The notes beneath the pieces are model-generated. The model was not told the DNA's origin, searched no databases, and saw only the letters and a program-made list of their open reading frames with translations. Below are positions 59,256 to 64,000 of a stretch of DNA of 64,000 nucleotides, piece by piece. The translations under genes and the position numbers were made by a program. Origin of the DNA: Actinomycetospora cinnamomea (GTDB taxonomy: Bacteria > Actinomycetota > Actinomycetes > Mycobacteriales > Pseudonocardiaceae); assembly GCF_003096675.1 (NCBI RefSeq), contig NZ_QEKW01000001.1, forward strand, positions 434,001 through 498,000, written 5' to 3'. Position 1 is the first letter of the stretch; every line of letters starts with the position of its first letter.

Positions 59256-59759
59256 CTAGCGGTGGTGCGCAGCGATGGAGCGCGGCCCGCGGGCCAGCGC
59301 CACCATCCCCGACTGCACGATCTCGCGGATGCCGTAGGGCTCGAGCATGCGCCGCAGCGCGGCGAGCTTGTCCTCGGTGCCCGTCGCCTCGACCGTGACC
59401 GCCTCCGGCGAGACGTCGACGACCTTGGCGCGGAACATCTGCGTGACCTCGAGGACCTGCGAGCGCACGCTCGCGTCCGCGCGCACCTTCATCATCACGA
59501 GCTCGCGCTGCACCGACGTCGTCGGCTCCAGCTCGACGATCTTGATGACGTGCACGAGCTTGTTGAGCTGCTTCGTGACCTGCTCGAGGGGGAACTCGTC
59601 GACGGTCACGCAGATCGTCATGCGCGAGATCCCCTCCTCCTCGGTGGGGCCCACGGCCAGCGACTGGATGTTGTAGCCGCGGCGGGAGAACAGGCCCGAG
59701 ATACGGGCCAGCACGCCGGGCTTGTCCTCGACGAGGACCGACAGGGTGTGGTGGGTCAC
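59256..59759 (-). CDS. ilvN: acetolactate synthase small (regulatory) subunit
   Basis: ACT-domain regulatory subunit of 167 residues: [28 protein letters not shown], the N-terminal ACT domain binding valine, and a C-terminal half ending [13 protein letters not shown]. The GTG at 59759 overlaps the ilvB stop (GTGA), coupling large and small subunit synthesis. Confidence 0.97.
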   Translation of the reverse strand: MTHHTLSVLVEDKPGVLARISGLFSRRGYNIQSLAVGPTEEEGISRMTICVTVDEFPLEQVTKQLNKLVHVIKIVELEPTTSVQRELVMMKVRADASVRSQVLEVTQMFRAKVVDVSPEAVTVEATGTEDKLAALRRMLEPYGIREIVQSGMVALARGPRSIAAHHR

Positions 59760-61729
59760 CGGGCCGGCTCCTCACCGTCGACGGGGTGGTCGGCGCGGGA
59801 GACCTCGTCGGCCTGGACGGCCTCGGGGTCGTCGAACAACGGCCGGATGTTGCGGGCGGCCATGATCTGGTCGTTGCCGGTGCCGGCCGCGACCATCGGC
59901 CAGACCTGCGCGTCGGCGCCGACGGTGAAGTCGATGACCACCGGGCGGTCGTTGATCGACATCGCCTGCTGGACGACGCGGTCGACGTCGTCCTTCGACT
60001 CGCAGCGCAGGCCCTCGCAGCCGAGCGCCTCCGCGAGCATCACGAAGTCGGGCACGCGGTGCTTGTGCGTGCCGAGCTCGGTGTTCGAGTAGCGCTCCTC
60101 GTAGAACAGGGTCTGCCACTGGCGGACCATGCCGAGGTTGCCGTTGTTGATGACCGCGACCTTGATCGGGATGCCCTCGATCGCGCAGGTCGCGAGCTCC
60201 TGGTTGGTCATCTGGAAGCAGCCGTCGCCGTCGATGCACCACACGGTGGTGTCGGGGCAGCCGACCTTGGCGCCCATCGCCGCGGGCACGCCGTAGCCCA
60301 TCGTCCCGGCACCGCCGGAGTTGAGCCACGTGCGCGGCTTCTCGTAGGAGATGAACTGCGCGGCCCACATCTGGTGCTGGCCGACGCCCGCCGCGTAGAT
60401 CGCGTCCGGGCCGGCGATCGCCCCGATCCGCTCGATCACGTACTCCGGCGACAACGTCCCGTCGGCCGGGTCGTCGTAGCCGAGCGGGAACGTCTGCCGC
60501 CAGGTCTCGAGCTGCTCCCACCAGGGCCGCAATCGCTCGTGGCGGGCGTCGCGGCCGTCCCGGGCGCCGCGCAGCGCCGACGTGAGCTCGGTGATGACCT
60601 CCCGCGCGTCGCCGACGATCGGGACGTCGGCCGGCCGGTTCTTGCCGATCTCCGCCGGGTCGATGTCGGCGTGGACGATCTTCGCCTCGGGGGCGAACGT
60701 CGACAGGTCGCCGGTGACGCGGTCGTCGAACCGTGCGCCCAGCGCGACCAGCAGGTCGGCCTTCTGCATCGCCGCCACGGCGGCGACGGTGCCGTGCATG
60801 CCCGGCATCCCCAGGTTCTGGCGGTGGCCGTCGGGGAAGGCGCCGCGGGCCATGAGGGTGGTGACCACGGGCGCGCCGGTCTCGTCGGCGAGGTCCGCGA
60901 GCTCGGTGGAGGCCTCGGCCTTGATCACACCGCCGCCGACGTAGAGGACGGGACGACGCGCCTCGCCGATCAGGCGGGCGGCCTCCCGGATCTGCTTGGA
61001 GTGCGGCCGGGTGGTCGGCCGGTAGCCGGGCAGCCGGGTCTCGACCGGCCAGCTGAAGGTGGTCTGGGCCTGCAGGACGTCCTTGGGCAGGTCGACCAGG
61101 ACCGGGCCGGGACGCCCGGTGGAGGCGATGTGGAACGCCTCGGTGATCGCCCGGGGGATGTCCGCCGGGTCGGTCACCAGCATGTTGTGCTTGGTGATCG
61201 GCAGCGTGATGCCGCAGATGTCGGCTTCCTGGAACGCGTCGGTGCCGATGAGCTTGCGCCCCACCTGCCCGGTGATCGCGACGACCGGCACCGAGTCGAG
61301 CATCGCGTCGGCCAGCGGGGTCACCAGGTTGGTGGCGCCCGGGCCGGAGGTGGCGATGCAGACACCGACCCGGCCCGTGGCCTGCGCGTACCCGGTCGCC
61401 GCGTGGCCCGCGCCCTGCTCGTGGCGCACGAGGACGTGGCGCAGGAGCGTCGAGTCGAACAGCGGGTCGTAGGCCGGGAGGATCGCGCCGCCGGGGATGC
61501 CGAAGACGACCTCGCAGCCGACGGCCTCGAGCGCGCGGACCAGCGACTGGGCGCCGGTGGCGGGCTCGGGGTCGACGTGGGTCGGACGGGGGGCGTCGGG
61601 GCGCAGCGGCGCCTGCAGGGCGGTGTCCTGCTGCTCGCTGGGGACGCCGGCGCGCGGCGCGGGACGCCGGGTGCCGTTCGCCGCGGGCCCCGGGGTACCG
61701 GGGGGCGCGGTGGGTCTGGCGCTGGTCAT
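59756..61729 (-). CDS. ilvB: acetolactate synthase large subunit
   Basis: Thiamine-diphosphate enzyme of 657 residues that forms acetolactate or acetohydroxybutyrate. The activating Glu is in [15 protein letters not shown]; the FAD/substrate region has [13 protein letters not shown]; the ThDP/Mg site is [13 protein letters not shown] to [12 protein letters not shown]. The N-terminal extension (about 55 residues, Pro/Arg rich) is common in actinobacteria. ATG 61729 is downstream of an attenuator, a leader peptide and a promoter that together span about 230 bases. Confidence 0.97.
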   Translation of the reverse strand: MTSARPTAPPGTPGPAANGTRRPAPRAGVPSEQQDTALQAPLRPDAPRPTHVDPEPATGAQSLVRALEAVGCEVVFGIPGGAILPAYDPLFDSTLLRHVLVRHEQGAGHAATGYAQATGRVGVCIATSGPGATNLVTPLADAMLDSVPVVAITGQVGRKLIGTDAFQEADICGITLPITKHNMLVTDPADIPRAITEAFHIASTGRPGPVLVDLPKDVLQAQTTFSWPVETRLPGYRPTTRPHSKQIREAARLIGEARRPVLYVGGGVIKAEASTELADLADETGAPVVTTLMARGAFPDGHRQNLGMPGMHGTVAAVAAMQKADLLVALGARFDDRVTGDLSTFAPEAKIVHADIDPAEIGKNRPADVPIVGDAREVITELTSALRGARDGRDARHERLRPWWEQLETWRQTFPLGYDDPADGTLSPEYVIERIGAIAGPDAIYAAGVGQHQMWAAQFISYEKPRTWLNSGGAGTMGYGVPAAMGAKVGCPDTTVWCIDGDGCFQMTNQELATCAIEGIPIKVAVINNGNLGMVRQWQTLFYEERYSNTELGTHKHRVPDFVMLAEALGCEGLRCESKDDVDRVVQQAMSINDRPVVIDFTVGADAQVWPMVAAGTGNDQIMAARNIRPLFDDPEAVQADEVSRADHPVDGEEPAR

Positions 61730-61793
61730 CGGGTGTGTGCCTCGAGTGGTCGATTCCGGGTGCGGAACGTGGGCCGGACATGAAGCCGAACAA

Positions 61794-61827
61794 GAAAAAG
61801 CCCCCACCGCCTCGAGGCGGGGAGGGC
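61794..61827 (-). terminator. ilvB attenuator terminator
   Basis: Minus-strand RNA arms GCCCUCCCCGCC and GGCGGUGGGGGC around UCGA (one U-G wobble, one mismatch), followed at once by UUUUU. This is the only clear U-tract terminator in the window. It lies between the leader peptide and ilvB. Confidence 0.88.
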
Positions 61828-61828
61828 A

Positions 61829-61894
61829 GGCGCGTCAGCAGGTACTCGCGGCGGGCGCGGAGTGATCCGCGAGCCCGTCAGGCGCTGACGCGCC
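61829..61894 (-). promoter_or_regulatory. ilvB leader: competing attenuation stems
   Basis: GGCGCGTCAGC at the end of the leader ORF (61884-61894) is fully complementary to GCTGACGCGCC (61829-61839), which ends 2 bases before the terminator hairpin. An inner stem CTCGCGG/CCGCGAG (61867-61873 with 61845-61851) lies between. A ribosome stalled on the leader codons would mask the first arm and free the second, so stalling could change terminator folding. This is the expected logic of amino-acid attenuation. Confidence 0.7.
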
Positions 61895-61925
61895 CCGGGA
61901 GTACGAGAATTCGCCGCTGGATCAC
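61878..61925 (-). CDS. ilvB leader peptide (branched-chain amino acid attenuator)
   Basis: Fifteen-residue ORF from GTG reading MIQRRILVLPGRVSA. Six of its residues are Ile, Leu or Val (Ile2, Ile6, Leu7, Val8, Leu9, Val13). It closely resembles the actinobacterial ilvB leader pattern with an R-I-L-V-L block. There is no ribosome site; the minus-10 box ends 8 bases before the GTG, so the mRNA is probably leaderless. Shortage of Ile, Leu or Val should stall the ribosome here and prevent termination before ilvB. Confidence 0.88.
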   Translation of the reverse strand: MIQRRILVLPGRVSA

Positions 61926-61933
61926 GCCGCGAG

Positions 61934-61961
61934 AGTATGCGGCGTCGCGTCGCGCCGTCAA
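61934..61961 (-). promoter_or_regulatory. ilvBNC promoter
   Basis: On the minus strand TTGACG (61956-61961) and CATACT (61934-61939), spacer 16 bases, a strong primary-sigma match. Predicted start of transcription is at or next to the leader peptide GTG at 61925. The PH-domain gene is divergent from here. Confidence 0.8.
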
Positions 61962-61998
61962 ACCGCCCCCGACGTTGCGCTGGTGGCACCATCGTGGG

Positions 61999-62571
61999 GT
62001 GACGAGCGAGGAGACGGCGACGTCGGCGGCATCCCCGCCGGAGCCCCCACCGGCGGCGCACCCCGCCACCTTCCGGGCGGTGCCCCTGCCCGCCCTGGTG
62101 GCGGTCGGGGTCGTGGCCATCGGGGTCTCGCCGATCGCCTTCCTGGGCGGACCGTGGTTCCTGATGTTCCTCCTGCCCCTCGCGCTGGCGTGGTGGGTCA
62201 TCCGCACGCGCACGGTCGTCGACGTCGACGAGCTGCGTGTCGTCTCGGCCCTGGGGTCGCGGCGGCTGCCGTGGAGCGAGCTGGCGACGCTGCGGGTGGT
62301 CCCGCGCGGGTGGGTGCGCGCGGTGCGCGGGGACGACGACGAGCTGGCCCTCACCGGGGTGCGCGCCCGCGACCTCGGCCGCATCGCCCAGGCCAGCGGC
62401 GGGCGCATCACCATGCCCACCCCCGAGGAGGTCGAGGCGGCCCGCGAGCACCAGCGCGAGCTCGAGGCCACCCGGCTGCGGATCGCCCGCCTGCGGGAGG
62501 CACAGGAGCAGCAGGAGGCACAGGAGCGCTCCGGCGAGACTCCGGACGAGGGTGCCGAGAAGCGGGCGTAA
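61999..62571 (+). CDS. PH-domain membrane protein (CFP-6-like)
   Basis: A 190-residue protein with two close membrane segments (about residues 30-70, LVAVGVVAIGVSPIAF and PWFLMFLLPLALAWWVI), then a bacterial PH-like domain (RTVVDVDELRVVSALGSRRLPW, LATLRVVPRGWVRAVRGDDDELA) and a charged coiled-coil tail rich in Glu and Gln. It corresponds by position and pattern to the mycobacterial protein beside ilvB known as CFP-6. GTG 61999 lacks a clear ribosome site. It is divergent from ilvB and 45 bases before ilvD. Confidence 0.82.
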   Translation: MTSEETATSAASPPEPPPAAHPATFRAVPLPALVAVGVVAIGVSPIAFLGGPWFLMFLLPLALAWWVIRTRTVVDVDELRVVSALGSRRLPWSELATLRVVPRGWVRAVRGDDDELALTGVRARDLGRIAQASGGRITMPTPEEVEAAREHQRELEATRLRIARLREAQEQQEAQERSGETPDEGAEKRA

Positions 62572-62616
62572 CCTCGCGGCCAGCCCACCACTGATCACCT
62601 TCCTGCGAGGTCACCC

Positions 62617-64000
62617 GTGCCGCCGCTGCGCTCACGCGTCACCACCCAGGGCCGCAACGCCGCCGGGGCTCGCGCCCTCTGGCGCGCCACCGGTCTCACC
62701 GACTCCGACTTCGGCAAGCCGCTCGTCGCGATCGCCAACTCCTACACCCAGTTCGTGCCGGGGCACGTGCACCTCAAGGAGCTGGGCGAGCTGGTGGCGG
62801 GCGCGGTGCGCGAGGCCGGCGGGATCGCGCGCGAGTTCCACACCATCGCGGTGGACGACGGCATCGCCATGGGCCACGGGGGGATGCTGCACTCGCTGCC
62901 CAGCCGCGAGGTGATCGCGGACGCCGTCGAGCACATGGTCCAGGGCCACGCGGTCGACGCGCTGGTGTGCATCTCGAACTGCGACAAGATCACGCCGGGC
63001 ATGCTCAATGCCGCCCTGCGGCTGAACATCCCGACGGTGTTCGTCTCCGGCGGGCCGATGGAGGCGGGCAAGGCGGTCGTCGTCGACGGTGTCGCCCAGG
63101 CGCCCACCGACCTCATCACCGCGATCTCCGCCTCGGCGTCCTCGCAGGTCAGCGACGACGGCCTGACCGAGGTCGAGCGGTCGGCCTGCCCCACCTGCGG
63201 GTCGTGCTCGGGCATGTTCACCGCCAACTCGATGAACTGCCTCACCGAGGCGCTGGGGCTCTCGCTGCCCGGCAACGGCTCGACGCTGGCCACGCACGCC
63301 GCGCGGCGCGAGCTGTTCCTGCAGGCCGGGCGCACCGTCGTCGACCTGGCCCGGCGGTACTACTCCGAGGACGACGCCTCGGTGCTGCCGCGGAACGTCG
63401 CGAGCAAGCACGCGTTCGAGAACGCGATGGCCCTCGACGTCGCCATGGGCGGCTCGACGAACACCGTGCTGCACATCCTCGCCGCCGCCCACGAGGCCGA
63501 GCTGGACTTCTCGCTCGCCGACGTCGACGCGGTGAGCCGGCGGGTGCCGTGCGTGTCGAAGGTCGCGCCGAACTCCAGCCACCACATGGAGGACGTGCAC
63601 CGCGCCGGCGGCATCCCCGCGATCCTCGGCGAGCTCGACCGCGGGGGGCTGCTGCACCGCGACGTGCACGCCGTCCACGCCCCGTCGCTGGAGCAGTGGC
63701 TGGGCGCGTGGGACATCCGCGGCGTCGCGCCCTCGGCCGTGGCCGTCGAGCTCTTCCACGCCGCGCCCGGTGGAGTGCGCACCGTCGAGCCGTTCTCGAC
63801 CACCAACCGCTGGTCGTCGCTCGACACCGACGCCGCCACCGGCGTGATCCGCGACGTCGAGCACGCGTTCTCCGCCGACGGCGGGCTCGCCGTGCTGCGG
63901 GGCAACCTCTCCCCCGACGGCGCGGTCATCAAGAGCGCCGGCCTGCCCGAGGACGGTCGGCTCTTCCGCGGCCCGGCCCGGGTGGTGGAGAGCCAGGAGG
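62617..64000 (+). CDS. ilvD: dihydroxyacid dehydratase, 5' part (runs off window)
   Basis: Third common step of branched-chain synthesis. 461 codons are visible of an expected 610 or so; the frame is open to the window end. Fe-S ligand Cys are seen at residue 122 ([10 protein letters not shown]) and in [18 protein letters not shown] (191-197). [15 protein letters not shown] and [17 protein letters not shown] are family motifs. Sequence style matches the long E. coli-type IlvD. GTG 62617 follows GAGG. It starts 45 bases after the PH-domain gene and may share its transcript. Confidence 0.95.
   Translation, partial: MPPLRSRVTTQGRNAAGARALWRATGLTDSDFGKPLVAIANSYTQFVPGHVHLKELGELVAGAVREAGGIAREFHTIAVDDGIAMGHGGMLHSLPSREVIADAVEHMVQGHAVDALVCISNCDKITPGMLNAALRLNIPTVFVSGGPMEAGKAVVVDGVAQAPTDLITAISASASSQVSDDGLTEVERSACPTCGSCSGMFTANSMNCLTEALGLSLPGNGSTLATHAARRELFLQAGRTVVDLARRYYSEDDASVLPRNVASKHAFENAMALDVAMGGSTNTVLHILAAAHEAELDFSLADVDAVSRRVPCVSKVAPNSSHHMEDVHRAGGIPAILGELDRGGLLHRDVHAVHAPSLEQWLGAWDIRGVAPSAVAVELFHAAPGGVRTVEPFSTTNRWSSLDTDAATGVIRDVEHAFSADGGLAVLRGNLSPDGAVIKSAGLPEDGRLFRGPARVVESQE

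Overview
The window is very GC-rich, uses GTG starts freely, and keeps the mycobacterial-type gene order ppk, mutT1, leuD, leuC, iclR, FAH-family gene, leuB, serA, ilvC, ilvN, ilvB, ilvD. This points to an actinobacterium of the Pseudonocardiales (Pseudonocardia or Actinomycetospora-like; genus uncertain). Three accessory blocks interrupt that conserved backbone.

Bases 1-2.5 kb hold the 3' part of polyphosphate kinase and mutT1. Bases 2.5-12.4 kb are a class II lanthipeptide locus on the minus strand. Two precursors with nitrile-hydratase-type (NHLP) leaders are followed by a HlyD-type adaptor, a peptidase-containing ABC exporter, a second ABC exporter and a LanM synthetase. Most of these genes overlap, so they are probably translationally coupled. 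Just upstream are an AfsR/SARP-type regulator broken by a one-base shift (12.5-14.5 kb) and a large LuxR-family ATPase regulator (14.6-17.4 kb). Both have Arg in place of the Walker A Lys.

Bases 17.7-24.5 kb look like an extracellular glycan locus. A GlxA-like copper-radical oxidase (plus strand) converges on five end-overlapping minus-strand genes: response regulator, HEAT-repeat membrane protein, family 2 glycosyltransferase, GAF histidine kinase and secreted GH16 enzyme. I know of no described system with this content.

Bases 24.6-27.5 kb return to the backbone with leuD, leuC and the divergent IclR regulator. Bases 27.9-39.3 kb hold a catabolic operon read right to left: HyuA and HyuB-like carboxylase/hydrolase subunits, an aryl-CoA-type flavin monooxygenase, an AMP ligase, maleate isomerase, TetR, a VOC protein, a small protein and an alpha/beta hydrolase. 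A promoter with an overlapping palindrome lies in front of hyuA. The gene set suggests CoA-dependent breakdown of an aromatic acid or ketone, substrate unknown.

Bases 39.5-46.4 kb are a mixed stretch: F420-dependent oxidoreductase, DUF3040 protein, membrane protein, a decayed DUF222/HNH gene running in frame into a DUF488 gene, an S9 peptidase and an EamA transporter. Bases 46.4-54.2 kb hold tRNA-Glu, tRNA-Gln, an isoleucyl-tRNA synthetase with a swapped HIGH motif (GTHH), an SRPBCC protein, a CoA-transferase, an AIM24-family protein and a class I lysyl-tRNA synthetase.

Bases 54.2-64 kb carry FAH, leuB, serA, ilvC, ilvN, ilvB, a PH-domain gene and the start of ilvD. Upstream of ilvB there is a complete attenuation leader: a promoter, a probably leaderless 15-codon peptide rich in Ile/Leu/Val, competing hairpins and an intrinsic terminator. 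Two copies of a 53-bp palindromic repeat with a conserved 15-base loop lie between leuC and leuD and between serA and ilvC.
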